Positions 24,690 through 33,688 of a stretch of DNA of 64,000 bases are shown piece by piece. The stretch is from Flavipsychrobacter sp. GTDB lineage: Bacteria > Bacteroidota > Bacteroidia > Chitinophagales > Chitinophagaceae. How positions within the stretch are numbered: the stretch's first letter is position 1; each line of letters opens with the position of its first letter. Location of the stretch: the NCBI GenBank assembly GCA_017849575.1, contig JAFIGV010000027.1, forward strand, positions 124,001-188,000. Reading direction: 5' to 3'. The position numbers and the translations under genes are program-made. The notes beneath the pieces were generated by a model, which was not told the DNA's origin, searched no databases, and was given only the letters and a program-made list of their open reading frames with translations.

Positions 24690-26050
24690 TTCACTTTTTC
24701 CGGAGACGTACTTTTTATCTCCCCACTACGAATTGTGTTAATTACGGACGTGAAAGCGTTCGTCAGATTTCTAAGGTTTTTGGGATGAGTAACATCACTT
24801 TGCCAGTAGGTGCAGGAAATGCTGCCCGAATAGCTGATCTTGTTTAAATAGATATAGAATTCTGCTTTTTCTGTTTCGGTGAGGGTAGGAAAACTGCCAT
24901 TCCTCACACTTTGAATAATGGATCCCAGTTTTTCGTACTTGTCAAGAAAAAGACAGTTCCTCGGGTGGTTCAGAAAGCTATGAATAAGCGTTATGACGGG
25001 CTTGTTGGCAAATGCACATTCCAGTCCTATGGTACCGGTAATGGTAACAACCAGGTCAGTGGCATCCAAAAGCTCCTCCATCTTTACCGAATGATGCAAC
25101 GGAATGATCCGATCATTGTTTTCCGCAATATTGATTAGGTCTTCACTTATTTCGAGATTGGATGTGGGATTGGGCTTTATCGCAATTTTTACATAATTGC
25201 CGGAGTGCGCTAATAGCTGTTGTATCACCTGATGCTGACGCGAAAATTCAGTTGCCCAGACGTCCACCGAAGTTTCCGGCTGCATATGCATAGGATAGAG
25301 CAAAATAAATGATCCATCTTCAGGCAGGGTATAGGAGGCGATGCTGTCCCACTTTTTTGTGTTGCGTTTAACCGTATGCTTCATGCGGAACTTCTGAATC
25401 GGGCTTGGCGTATTGTATCGCTCGCCATTTATATATCCCCGCAATATCTTGACCTTATCTGTCAACTGCCTTGCAACGCCAGGCTTGTTGTCGAAAAATA
25501 AGTTCATATACGCCGGTTTCATTCGTCTTTCTGCAATGGCATGGGCCGCATCAAGCGCCTCCTGATACGGAACAGTTTCCTGGGAGCCGGCAAAAGGCAT
25601 CAGCCTGTCATAGAGATAAAAGCTAAAACGGTGGAGCGGATACCTGCAGGAAGTAGGAAAAAGATAAGGAACGCCTATTCTGCGCAGGGTTTGCATTGCA
25701 ATCATTTCGTGATGCAGTGTACACTCTCCGAAACCTACCTGTGGCTGAATGCTGTTTACAATATCTGCGATTTGGCGCTTTATCGAAAACAAGTGATCGT
25801 GTGATTTAACCCCGAAGTAGTTCAGTCCCCGATCTGCACGTATTACCTTATCAATTTCGGCATCGTACACCCTTTCCTCGCCTCCTGCGCCATTGTCGGT
25901 GATGTCTAACTGGAAGATTTTGCCGGTTTTGGGTGTAAACTCCCTGTTTTGAACGATCCAGTATATCTCATGTCCGTTGTTTTCCAGCTCATGAGCAATG
26001 GCATCCCATAGATATGTACTGTACCGATTTTCAAGAAATAGTATTCTCAT
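24686..26050 (-). CDS. KpsS/KpsC-like capsular polysaccharide (Kdo-type) transferase family protein
   Basis: 454 residues, soluble. The N-terminal half has RILFLENRYSTYLWDAIAHEL and a Rossmann-like pattern. The C-terminal half has LLYPMHMQPETSVDVW, KIAIKPNPTS and TGTIGLECAFANKPVI, the pattern of capsule polysaccharide biosynthesis proteins of the KpsS/KpsC/LipB group, which include Kdo transferases building glycolipid linkers. In this locus, which makes a nonulosonic acid rather than Kdo, it is a candidate for the transferase of the CMP-activated sugar. That role is inferred. Its stop overlaps the Wzy-like start. Confidence 0.7.
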   Translation of the reverse strand: MRILFLENRYSTYLWDAIAHELENNGHEIYWIVQNREFTPKTGKIFQLDITDNGAGGEERVYDAEIDKVIRADRGLNYFGVKSHDHLFSIKRQIADIVNSIQPQVGFGECTLHHEMIAMQTLRRIGVPYLFPTSCRYPLHRFSFYLYDRLMPFAGSQETVPYQEALDAAHAIAERRMKPAYMNLFFDNKPGVARQLTDKVKILRGYINGERYNTPSPIQKFRMKHTVKRNTKKWDSIASYTLPEDGSFILLYPMHMQPETSVDVWATEFSRQHQVIQQLLAHSGNYVKIAIKPNPTSNLEISEDLINIAENNDRIIPLHHSVKMEELLDATDLVVTITGTIGLECAFANKPVITLIHSFLNHPRNCLFLDKYEKLGSIIQSVRNGSFPTLTETEKAEFYIYLNKISYSGSISCTYWQSDVTHPKNLRNLTNAFTSVINTIRSGEIKSTSPEKVN

Positions 26051-26102
26051 TGCTTCACTTTTCAGTCGTCGCTTTTCTCAAGGCTGCTATAAATGTAGGT
26101 AA

Positions 26103-26813
26103 TTAATTGATCGTCCTCACAATACAGAAGGCTTCGGCAAGCTCCGTGCCTACGATAATTCCGCAGCGCTGGGCAGCAATTTTTAACGCTTCGGCAGAGC
26201 GTGGATGAGGGTATTTTCGCTTTTCGAATTCGTAGCATTCCATACCCTTGATTTTTGCCTGCACATCTTCCTCCGTTACGGAAATATAGCAGTTCGGAAT
26301 AAAATGTCGTGGATCGGTTGAGGCTCGCCATTCTGTACCGGAATGTGTTTCAAAGGTTACGATTGTCTTTACCTTTTCGGTTTCGAGTGGTCTGCATGCC
26401 GTCATCACTGCCTCGAAAGTTCGCTGATGATCGATATTTACGTCGCCGCCGTGGTGCGTAAAAATTACATCTGGCTGAAAGTTATTTTTTTCCTTTTCGA
26501 TCACTTTAATAATGTCGAGCAGGGCAACAGTGTCAAATCTGTTATCCGGAAAATCATAAACACTAACGGAGTGATAACCAATTGCATTTTTTGCGTCGTC
26601 AATATTTTTACGGTGAATGGCAAGTTCGCTTTGCCATTGGGTTACATCGCGATGGTCCGAACGCGAAGTGATGCCTTCACCCAGAATGACCAGATGTGTG
26701 GCAACATGATGCCGGGAAATCAGTCTGTGCATAGATGCGCCGGGTCCCAGCAGCTCATCGTCCGGGTGGGCTACCACCACCATGATCCTTTTATTGCTTA
26801 ATGACTCTATCAT
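26103..26813 (-). CDS. PIG-L/LmbE family deacetylase
   Basis: 236 residues. AHPDDELLG at about 15-23 and HHGGDVNIDHQRTF near 118 supply the His/Asp/Asp and His zinc ligands of the LmbE/PIG-L fold. Members remove acetyl groups from N-acetylglucosamine-type sugars. In this locus it could deacetylate an amino sugar before another acyl group is added. It overlaps the WbqC-like gene by 23 bases and is 52 bases from the KpsS-like gene. Confidence 0.88.
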   Translation of the reverse strand: MIESLSNKRIMVVVAHPDDELLGPGASMHRLISRHHVATHLVILGEGITSRSDHRDVTQWQSELAIHRKNIDDAKNAIGYHSVSVYDFPDNRFDTVALLDIIKVIEKEKNNFQPDVIFTHHGGDVNIDHQRTFEAVMTACRPLETEKVKTIVTFETHSGTEWRASTDPRHFIPNCYISVTEEDVQAKIKGMECYEFEKRKYPHPRSAEALKIAAQRCGIIVGTELAEAFCIVRTIN

Positions 26814-27504
26814 GTAAAGGGATGCTTTTCAAAATGTCCCCGCTCGCAGGTCCTTCGTTAAACATAAGGTCTAAGGTAGAAAGATAAGGTATAAATGGCT
26901 CATGCATTTGCCGATAGACCGGATGGTTGAAGTCGTGATAGATAACCTTAATGCCGAGATCTTCGAATTTCTGCTCCTCAAGATAATTGCGGCCCAGAGG
27001 ACCAGACACATAGGTCGTGCAGCCCGTCTGTTGGCATAAGTTCACCACCAGATCTGCCTTCGCACCGGTGCACTGCATCTTACTGCTGTATTGCAGTGGT
27101 GTATCAATATGCAGATGGTCTAAAAAATACTGATTCGTAGCCTGGAGCGGTTCGCACATCAGATCATAAGGCTGATGCAAAATGTGTTCAAATTCGGAAA
27201 AGTACAGATTAAAGTAGGGCGACTTTTTATAAAACTGTTTGACGGATTCGGTTATTTTTTTTTGCCATTTTCCGTCGTTGAAAATTTCAACTTTATTGAT
27301 CGCAAGATCGCCAAACTTGCCGGATGTTTTTAGGGGTACGGTCAGCCACAGGCTACCATCCGGTGTCCTGATCCTATTTCTATTGGTAAAGCTATTTTTT
27401 TCAAACTGTACATGGTCGAGCACAATATGAAGATCAGACTTCATGATTCTATGAAAGTACCCCAGCCAGGGAACAAACGCAGGTTGGTTGATGGAAACGA
27501 TCAA
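26791..27504 (-). CDS. WbqC family protein
   Basis: 237 residues. NQPAFVPWLGYFHRI at the N-terminus is the WbqC hallmark (usually HQPxYxPWxGYF). The segments FEKNSFTNRNRI and PL..NYLEEQKFEDLGI also fit. WbqC proteins occur in O-antigen loci and are proposed to act in modification or acylation of sugars; their exact reaction is not settled. The start is a TTG at 27504, overlapping the methyltransferase stop (TTGA), and the conserved motif begins six codons in, so no other start fits. Together with the methyltransferase and PIG-L genes it forms a tail-modification group. Confidence 0.85.
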   Translation of the reverse strand: MIVSINQPAFVPWLGYFHRIMKSDLHIVLDHVQFEKNSFTNRNRIRTPDGSLWLTVPLKTSGKFGDLAINKVEIFNDGKWQKKITESVKQFYKKSPYFNLYFSEFEHILHQPYDLMCEPLQATNQYFLDHLHIDTPLQYSSKMQCTGAKADLVVNLCQQTGCTTYVSGPLGRNYLEEQKFEDLGIKVIYHDFNHPVYRQMHEPFIPYLSTLDLMFNEGPASGDILKSIPLHDRVIKQ

Positions 27505-28112
27505 TTTTGATTTTGATTTTTGTACAGGAAAATGGAAAAATCGCGTGAGTGATAATCATGTCGAAGCTGCACCCAGGGCGAAAGTGTCCGGCAATAAGCG
27601 AGTGTGGCTGCAGGATCGGCGTAAAACTCGTGTGGTTCTTTGTCGGTAGCCCAGCTACTTAGAGAATTGAAGGCTACGACTACATTTGCCATTTCAAACA
27701 TTCTGTTGATAAACTGCTTCATCAGCTCCCATGCGTCTGCACCCAAAAGGTAGAAAATTCCATTGGCGGTTACAATATCGTAGGTTTCTGAGGGCTTGGA
27801 TTCGAAGACATTTTTTACCTCGAGGCTTAGTTCGGGATGAAGTTTCCTGGCTTCACCGATCATAGCGGTTGAAATATCGACGCCATGGTAGGCGACACTA
27901 TCAAATTTTTGGCTTAGAAAATCGTAATAGTCAGCAAAACCGCAACCAATATCTAAGACGGACTTGTCCTTAAAATCGGTGCAGGAAGACAGCACGCGAA
28001 ATTTTATTTGCTGCGATTGGGTGTGCCCATAGTCGCAGGCTTTGGGGTCGTGCCCATAGGTCTTAACCAGCTTATCGTAATACTCGTCTATTGTTTTGAA
28101 AATTGTATCCAT
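27501..28112 (-). CDS. Class I SAM-dependent methyltransferase
   Basis: 203 residues. Motif I VLDIGCGFADYYDFL binds S-adenosylmethionine, GVDIS marks motif II, and IVTANGIFY marks motif IV. The acceptor is unknown. In nonulosonic acid loci methyltransferases often act on O- or N-linked acyl substituents, which is a fair guess here. It shares one base with the stop of the fusion gene upstream, so translation is likely coupled. Confidence 0.85.
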   Translation of the reverse strand: MDTIFKTIDEYYDKLVKTYGHDPKACDYGHTQSQQIKFRVLSSCTDFKDKSVLDIGCGFADYYDFLSQKFDSVAYHGVDISTAMIGEARKLHPELSLEVKNVFESKPSETYDIVTANGIFYLLGADAWELMKQFINRMFEMANVVVAFNSLSSWATDKEPHEFYADPAATLAYCRTLSPWVQLRHDYHSRDFSIFLYKNQNQN

Positions 28113-29623
28113 CAGTTTGTTGTTGAAATGATTTTTTGCACCGTCTTAATGATGTGGTTCTGCTGGTTTTCTGTAAGACAAGGATAGATGGGCAAAGATA
28201 GGTTGCACTGAAATGCAGTGAATGATCGGGGAAAGCAATTGCGGGTTTCTTCTCCGGTCCATAGTTCTACCGGTCTTCTCGCTGCAATGCCATGGTCTTC
28301 CAAAACTGACAGCAAATCTTCTACGTCCCGCTCAAATCGCAGCACAAACCGGTAATACAGTTCATTGTTTTGCTGCAGCGATATACTCCGGTACTTGCTA
28401 AACGCAGCATGGTAGTGCTCGGCAATACCCTTTCTTTTTTTAATGAAAAAAGGCAGTTTTTGCAGTTGCACCTGCGAAACCGCGGCGTGAATATCGCTCA
28501 TCTTCTCATTTAGATGTATGGCTGAAGCCGCTTTATCGGTATAATCCCGGAGGTCCAAAGCCGCTGCTGCAATATTTTGGCTATTCGTTAAAACAGCGCC
28601 CCCCTCGCCGCCGCCCACAAGTTTGGTGGCATAAAAGGAGCATATGGCTACATCGCCTAAACTCCCCGCTGCACCCTGCTCTGTGGATATGCCAAGCGCA
28701 TGCGCACAGTCTTCGATCACCGGCAGCCCAAGTGTTTTCAAGGATGCAATCGGAGCTAATGCGCCGAAGGTATGCACCGCTATTATTGCCCGCGTTTTGT
28801 CGCTGATGTGTTTCTCCGCTTCTTCTTTAGTGATGTTGAATCCGGAAAGTGAAATGTCTGCAGCAACCGGTATTGCATGGACGGCAAGCACCGCATTTGC
28901 CAGGGCAACGCATGAATAAGCGGGTACGATCACTTCGTCGCCTGGCTGTACACCCACCGCCAGCAGCGCGATTCTTAGCGCCGATAATCCGGAACTTACG
29001 GCTACAGCATGGGCGGCACCGGTGATGTTTGTCAGAGTATCTTCCAACAGCTTTACCCGCGACCCCTGTGCCCAGTAGCCGGATTTTATTGTCGTCGTTA
29101 CGGCTTCAATTTCGTCGCCGTCAAAGCATATTTTACTATGGCTGATCGCCTCGCCCGGACGCAGACTGAAAATCTCATGTTTTTCATCTCCGGCAATTTC
29201 GGTATCGTAACGGAAGCCTGCTTTGAGAAATGCCTTCTGACTTATCTTGTTAGACTTGAGTATGTAGGCTACGATCTTATCCAGCTCCTGCCATATCGTC
29301 TTTATCAGCGCACACCCTTGCTCCAGCGCCTGCACACCAATCCCTCGTCCGGACACCTGCTGCAGGATGTAGATAGATACGACACAGTGGGCGGGGTTTT
29401 CGTTCCGATCAAAACGCAACTGACCGACTGCAACGCCATCTGATTGAATGATGAAAATTTTTCGGTCCGGGTTGTCTATCGCATTAGTTATCCAGGCTAC
29501 ATGTTCCTCCCGTTCCACCGGTCGATTGCTTGAACCAAGAGCTATGAGGTACGGATCGTTTCGCCATTGGAAAATGAGATCCGTGTGTGCCTGCGCCAGC
29601 GGTATCAGTGTCAGTTCAGTCAT
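28112..29623 (-). CDS. Fusion of GNAT acetyltransferase and DegT/DnrJ/EryC1/StrS aminotransferase
   Basis: 503 residues from the ATG at 29623; the codon before it is TTG. Residues about 1-155 form a GNAT domain of the RimJ/PseH type (LIPLAQAHTDLIFQWRNDP, GVAVGQLRFDR, GRGIGVQALEQG, NKISQKAFLKAGFRYD). Residues about 165-503 are a full PLP sugar aminotransferase (GYWAQGSRVKLLE, VSSGLSALRIAL, VIEDCAHALG) with the PLP lysine in SFYATKLVGGGEGG. The pair suits a route in which a keto sugar is aminated and then N-acetylated by one polypeptide. The locus already has separate PseC and PseH-like proteins, so this may serve a second amino sugar. It overlaps PseI by eight bases. Confidence 0.9.
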   Translation of the reverse strand: MTELTLIPLAQAHTDLIFQWRNDPYLIALGSSNRPVEREEHVAWITNAIDNPDRKIFIIQSDGVAVGQLRFDRNENPAHCVVSIYILQQVSGRGIGVQALEQGCALIKTIWQELDKIVAYILKSNKISQKAFLKAGFRYDTEIAGDEKHEIFSLRPGEAISHSKICFDGDEIEAVTTTIKSGYWAQGSRVKLLEDTLTNITGAAHAVAVSSGLSALRIALLAVGVQPGDEVIVPAYSCVALANAVLAVHAIPVAADISLSGFNITKEEAEKHISDKTRAIIAVHTFGALAPIASLKTLGLPVIEDCAHALGISTEQGAAGSLGDVAICSFYATKLVGGGEGGAVLTNSQNIAAAALDLRDYTDKAASAIHLNEKMSDIHAAVSQVQLQKLPFFIKKRKGIAEHYHAAFSKYRSISLQQNNELYYRFVLRFERDVEDLLSVLEDHGIAARRPVELWTGEETRNCFPRSFTAFQCNLSLPIYPCLTENQQNHIIKTVQKIISTTN

Positions 29624-30668
29624 CAAAGTTCATTGAGCCCAGTTGAATAAAATCTCCTTTGCTAAGTGCCACCCTTGTTTTGTTACCGATGATGTGATTG
29701 GCAAACGAGGGATGAATACCTGTGGCGGGTCTCAAAAATATGAGGTCGTCTTCGCGGATGGTATGCCCGGCCTCCAGATCTTTGTTTACCGCGCAGGAAA
29801 GCCTGAAATCCTTAAGCGTTAGTTTTTCTGAGGCTGTTGGTCCCAGCTTGGCTGAACCCAGCGCTCTTTCTATTTTTCTTACGGCAGCAACCAAATTGCC
29901 AAACTCTTTCGGATCGGACGAGAACCGGTGATCCGGACCGGGCAGACTATTGTCGAGGGTAAAGTGCTTTTCGATAAACACTGCACCAAGCACAACAGAG
30001 CCTATGGCAGCTTCCGCGCCCCAGGTATGATCACTAAAACCAACGGGATACCCAAAAGCCGACCTTAGCGATGTTATTTTGTTGAGATGAATATCGTCAT
30101 CGGGTGTAGGATACGAAGAGGTGCAATGCAACAACAGCAAGTCTTTACCACCGGCTTCTTCAAAAGCACGCACCGCTTCATCGATTTCGGCAACATGAGC
30201 CATGCCCGTAGAGATGATTGTAGGAATTCCGGTGTACGCCATCTTTTTTATGAACGAGGTATTGACCAAAAAGTCGGAGCCATTTTTTAGCAGCGAAACT
30301 CCAATCTTTTTGAGGTCGTCGAGACCTCGCTCACTTGTGGGGGTACTAAAGAACACCACACCTTTTTTATCACAATGGCGCTTAAGCATTTCCAGTTGCT
30401 CAAGGTTCAGTTCATAGCGCTTGAACATATCATATTGCGACTCTGTGACGGATGTGCCTTGTGAAATGTAGGTATAGCTAAGTGTTTTGTCCAGAACAAA
30501 GTCTTCAGTATAATAGTTTTGAAACTTCACCGCGTCAGCGCCACTGGCAATGGCAGCGTCAATGGTTCTTATTGCCAGATCCATGTCTCCGTTGTGATTT
30601 ATTCCTACTTCTGCAGCAATAAAGCAAGGGTTGCCTTCACCGATAACCTTATTTTCAATTTTTATCAT
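29616..30668 (-). CDS. pseI: Pseudaminic acid synthase (NeuB/PseI family)
   Basis: 350 residues. An N-terminal TIM barrel (ENKVIGEGNPCFIAAEVGINHNGDMDLA, given in part) condenses phosphoenolpyruvate with a six-carbon sugar. A C-terminal SAF antifreeze-like domain ends ALSKGDFIQLGSMNFDD. The family makes sialic, legionaminic or pseudaminic acid. With PseB and PseC in the same operon, pseudaminic acid is the best reading. The start ATG abuts the PseG stop by a 4-base overlap. Confidence 0.9.
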   Translation of the reverse strand: MIKIENKVIGEGNPCFIAAEVGINHNGDMDLAIRTIDAAIASGADAVKFQNYYTEDFVLDKTLSYTYISQGTSVTESQYDMFKRYELNLEQLEMLKRHCDKKGVVFFSTPTSERGLDDLKKIGVSLLKNGSDFLVNTSFIKKMAYTGIPTIISTGMAHVAEIDEAVRAFEEAGGKDLLLLHCTSSYPTPDDDIHLNKITSLRSAFGYPVGFSDHTWGAEAAIGSVVLGAVFIEKHFTLDNSLPGPDHRFSSDPKEFGNLVAAVRKIERALGSAKLGPTASEKLTLKDFRLSCAVNKDLEAGHTIREDDLIFLRPATGIHPSFANHIIGNKTRVALSKGDFIQLGSMNFDD

Positions 30669-31624
30669 GGGGTGATTTTCTTAAAAATTTCGTTGATCTT
30701 TTTTGTGGAAAGCCCGGGGGTGCTAACGATGGCAGACTTGAGGTCCCTTATGCCTGTGTGTACTCTTTCCGGTATCTGTATAAAATCGTCTGTGGTGCCC
30801 ATGCCGCAAACCTGTGGATATTGACCCAGCCCCTCATAAATATACTTTTGATTTGCCGCAGTCTGAACTAAAAGAAGCTTCATGTGCATAAAAAAGCACT
30901 CGACAGCTATTGTGCTTGCAGACACCAAAGCATAGCTGCAGCGCTTCATTACAGCTATCAGTTCATTTACATTTAACTGGGGCATGATCCTCAGATTACG
31001 GGTTTCGTTTCTTTTGTCAACCGTCGGATCAATCCAGAAAACCTCATCAAAACCATCGAATGAGGGTAACATTTTACGAATACCCTCTCTGACCGCAGTA
31101 TTGTTTGATCCGCCGAAGCAGATGAACAAGGATTGATTTGAGTGGGAAGATTCCGTATTCAGGTGTTCATAAAATTCTTTTCGAAGCAGAGCGTATTCAA
31201 GCCCAAGGTAAAGTTGGGTAGGCCGCTCGGCTGGGAGCACATAGTGCGCTCGGCTGACGCCCGGCGCGTGGTTGATGATCGCATCTACGTCAAGATCGCT
31301 ACGCATCAGGTCGTCGATATAAACAGAATGGACGCCATGTGCGCGCAGTTTAAGAAAAAAATCGTTGGAAACCTTGTAATCATCCACAACTACCACATCG
31401 CCGCTGCCTGCAAGCGAGAGACAAAAGGCATCGTCGCCGGTATATACTTTTTCAAAGCCGGAAAGCTCGGGCGAAGAAGCGCTGAATGGCAGCGCACCGG
31501 CAACTAATATTTTTGAATAATCGTTATCTATAAGCTGGCTTAGGGCTATAATTCGAAATAAGTGTCCCCAGCCGACAATACTATCGGCAGAAGCCCTGAA
31601 GAAAATTTTTGTTTTTTGCTGCAT
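30665..31624 (-). CDS. pseG: PseG-like UDP-sugar hydrolase
   Basis: 319 residues. The N-terminus FFRASADSIVGWGHLFRIIAL carries the Gly-x-Gly-His segment whose His is the PseG general base (quoted in part). The C-terminal half has LFICFGGSNNTAV and STIAVECFFMHMKLLLVQTAANQ in GT-B-like (MurG-like) order. PseG removes UDP from UDP-2,4-diacetamido-2,4,6-trideoxy-altrose before PseI acts. It sits directly upstream of pseI with a 4-base overlap and shares one base with the class III aminotransferase stop. Confidence 0.88.
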   Translation of the reverse strand: MQQKTKIFFRASADSIVGWGHLFRIIALSQLIDNDYSKILVAGALPFSASSPELSGFEKVYTGDDAFCLSLAGSGDVVVVDDYKVSNDFFLKLRAHGVHSVYIDDLMRSDLDVDAIINHAPGVSRAHYVLPAERPTQLYLGLEYALLRKEFYEHLNTESSHSNQSLFICFGGSNNTAVREGIRKMLPSFDGFDEVFWIDPTVDKRNETRNLRIMPQLNVNELIAVMKRCSYALVSASTIAVECFFMHMKLLLVQTAANQKYIYEGLGQYPQVCGMGTTDDFIQIPERVHTGIRDLKSAIVSTPGLSTKKINEIFKKITP

Positions 31625-32952
31625 TATAGAAACCGCCGGAAGACCGGTTTTACGATTTCGCCCGACAAATAACCTGCTACACCTTGCTGAAGCGCAGCTT
31701 TATATACTTCCAGGCTCTCCGAAAATGCTGTTATGAATTGATGGATATCTTCCGCACTATGACTGAAGCAGGGCACAAAGACGCCTTGAAATAAAATTCC
31801 CCGCCGGATCATTTCCTGCATGGCAAGTGTACGGTATGCTGCGGAAACATTTTTCTCTGCATCGCGAAACATAAAAACCGGCATCCAGTTACCCGCCAAT
31901 ACCTGCACATATTCGTTTAGTGCGTGGCTGGCTATCGTTTCATTCGCTGCAGCAATCAAGTCTTCCCCTATCTTCTGGTTGTGACTTATTACGTTTTTCG
32001 TCAGAAACTCATCAATTGTGGCTATTCCCGCTGCAAGCGAATGGGTTTCTGCGCCGTGAGTGGTTGAGATGAGAAATACTTTTTCCGCACCGACATTCCG
32101 AATGCCCCCCAGCTCCATAATTTCCCTTTTACCGGTAAGAGCGCAAAATGAAAATCCGTTTGCTATTCCTTTTCCCCAGGTGGCGAGGTCGGGTTCTATT
32201 CCGAATTTCTTCATAGAACCTGGCAGGTCTGTCTTAAAACCCGTTACCATTTCATCTAAAATGAAGACTGCACCCTGTTCGTGCGAAAGGCTGATTGCTT
32301 GTTTAAGAAATTCACCCGGCTTTCCATGGCACGCGCAAGTTTCATCGCAGGTTATTTTTTCCGGTTCTGTTATAACGCAGGCTATCTGCCCCGGATACTT
32401 TTCAAAAAGCGCTCGAAGCGAATCAATATTGCATGCGTTGAAGGTTACCGTAAGTGCAGATATTTCATCGGGAACGCCTTTGTTGCAGGCGGTCTTGCCA
32501 ATAAACCAGTCGTCATAAGAATAAAACGGATGTTCCGCAGGGAAAGCAACCAGCTTTCTTCCGGTGTATGCGCGCGCCAGTTTTACTGCTGCGGTGGTAA
32601 CAGTAGATCCGTTTTTTGCAAATTTGATCATTTGATGCTGCGGCACAAGCGAGAGGAACTTCTCCGCCATTTCCATTTCAATCGTAGCGGGGCGCTGGAA
32701 GTTTATTCCTTTGTAGAGCTGATCAATGACTTTCTGAAGTACAGGTTCGTAGGCATGCCCCAGACTTACGGAGGTAAGCCCCATTCCACAATCGAGGTAT
32801 TTGTTTCCTTCTACGTCCCACACATGGGCCCCTTTACCATAAGCTATAGCTGCGGGGGCATTAGATGGAAACTGGTCATCTCCTTTGGAGTATGTATGCG
32901 CACCGCCTGGTATCAGATCATGGATCTTTCTTCTGAAGCTTTGGTTATTCAT
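31624..32952 (-). CDS. Class III PLP aminotransferase (glutamate-1-semialdehyde aminomutase-like)
   Basis: 442 residues from the ATG at 32952. The longer frame to 33021 would overlap the neighbouring gene by 77 bases. RRKIHDLIPGGAHTYSKGDDQ is the family opening, and the PLP lysine lies in WGKGIANGFS. Similar enzymes occur next to SpsF, SpsG and NeuB homologues in surface-glycan loci, where their substrate is unknown; true glutamate-1-semialdehyde mutase (HemL) is unlikely here. It may add an amino group to the nonulosonic acid precursor or to a side-chain acid. The start overlaps the cytidylyltransferase stop by eight bases. Confidence 0.85.
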   Translation of the reverse strand: MNNQSFRRKIHDLIPGGAHTYSKGDDQFPSNAPAAIAYGKGAHVWDVEGNKYLDCGMGLTSVSLGHAYEPVLQKVIDQLYKGINFQRPATIEMEMAEKFLSLVPQHQMIKFAKNGSTVTTAAVKLARAYTGRKLVAFPAEHPFYSYDDWFIGKTACNKGVPDEISALTVTFNACNIDSLRALFEKYPGQIACVITEPEKITCDETCACHGKPGEFLKQAISLSHEQGAVFILDEMVTGFKTDLPGSMKKFGIEPDLATWGKGIANGFSFCALTGKREIMELGGIRNVGAEKVFLISTTHGAETHSLAAGIATIDEFLTKNVISHNQKIGEDLIAAANETIASHALNEYVQVLAGNWMPVFMFRDAEKNVSAAYRTLAMQEMIRRGILFQGVFVPCFSHSAEDIHQFITAFSESLEVYKAALQQGVAGYLSGEIVKPVFRRFL

Positions 32953-33688
32953 TGTGGAGATTTTGATTTCTGAAATTATTGATTTGAAAAAGTGCCGGGT
33001 CATTGAGTACTTGTTGTGCATACTCCTTCCAGCCAGCCAGCCATCCCATTTCCTGCAGCAATCGTTTCAGGAGTGCAGCGTCTTCAGGGTAGTCGAGGGT
33101 AAGCCGTACATTCGAATAGTCACTTTCAGATGTAAGCATGGAAGTGGCAAAACGACGGTGATTATCGCCCCCCAGGTTTTCTGCAATGTAAGGTGTAACA
33201 TGTTCCCGACAATAGGCGTCTTTCGCATGTTCGAAAGCATTTTTCAAGGCTTCAAAGGTCATCACTTCTACATCCATCCCATCCGGAAAATGAGCGCTGG
33301 GTCCGGAATTGGTTACATAGTCAAGGCTTTGATCCAGTAGTTTTTCAATGCATTTGTCTATCAGTGTTGCATCAATCAGCGGACAGTCGGATGTGATGCG
33401 GACTACCAGATCAGGTTTGTGTGGGGCGGCTGCGAGATAATACCTTTCCAGCACATCTGTAGTTGAGCCCCTAAAAACATCGCAACCATGTGTTGCAGAA
33501 ACAGCAGCAATCTGGTCGGCTTCCGGCTCATGCGTAGTGGCTACGATCAGTTTGTCTATTCTTTCAGATTTTTTTACCCTCTCCAGATGGATGTCCAGAA
33601 AAGTAAGCTCATTTACTGCTTGCAACAGTATTTTACCAGGTAGCCGGCTGGATCCATACCTTGCTTGTGTTACTGCTAAGATTTTCAT
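32945..33688 (-). CDS. pseF: SpsF-type cytidylyltransferase, probable CMP-nonulosonate synthetase
   Basis: 247 residues. ILAVTQARYGSSRLPGK is the nucleotide-binding loop of the CTP transferase family, followed by TSDCPLID and the VTPYI...NHRRF-type segment. This is the SpsF subtype rather than the classic PseF subtype, which opens IPARGGSKRIPRKN. Its place between PseB/C and PseG/I makes CMP activation of pseudaminic acid the likely job, but the subtype difference leaves room for a different sugar. It overlaps the aldo/keto reductase stop by four bases. Confidence 0.78.
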   Translation of the reverse strand: MKILAVTQARYGSSRLPGKILLQAVNELTFLDIHLERVKKSERIDKLIVATTHEPEADQIAAVSATHGCDVFRGSTTDVLERYYLAAAPHKPDLVVRITSDCPLIDATLIDKCIEKLLDQSLDYVTNSGPSAHFPDGMDVEVMTFEALKNAFEHAKDAYCREHVTPYIAENLGGDNHRRFATSMLTSESDYSNVRLTLDYPEDAALLKRLLQEMGWLAGWKEYAQQVLNDPALFQINNFRNQNLHNE

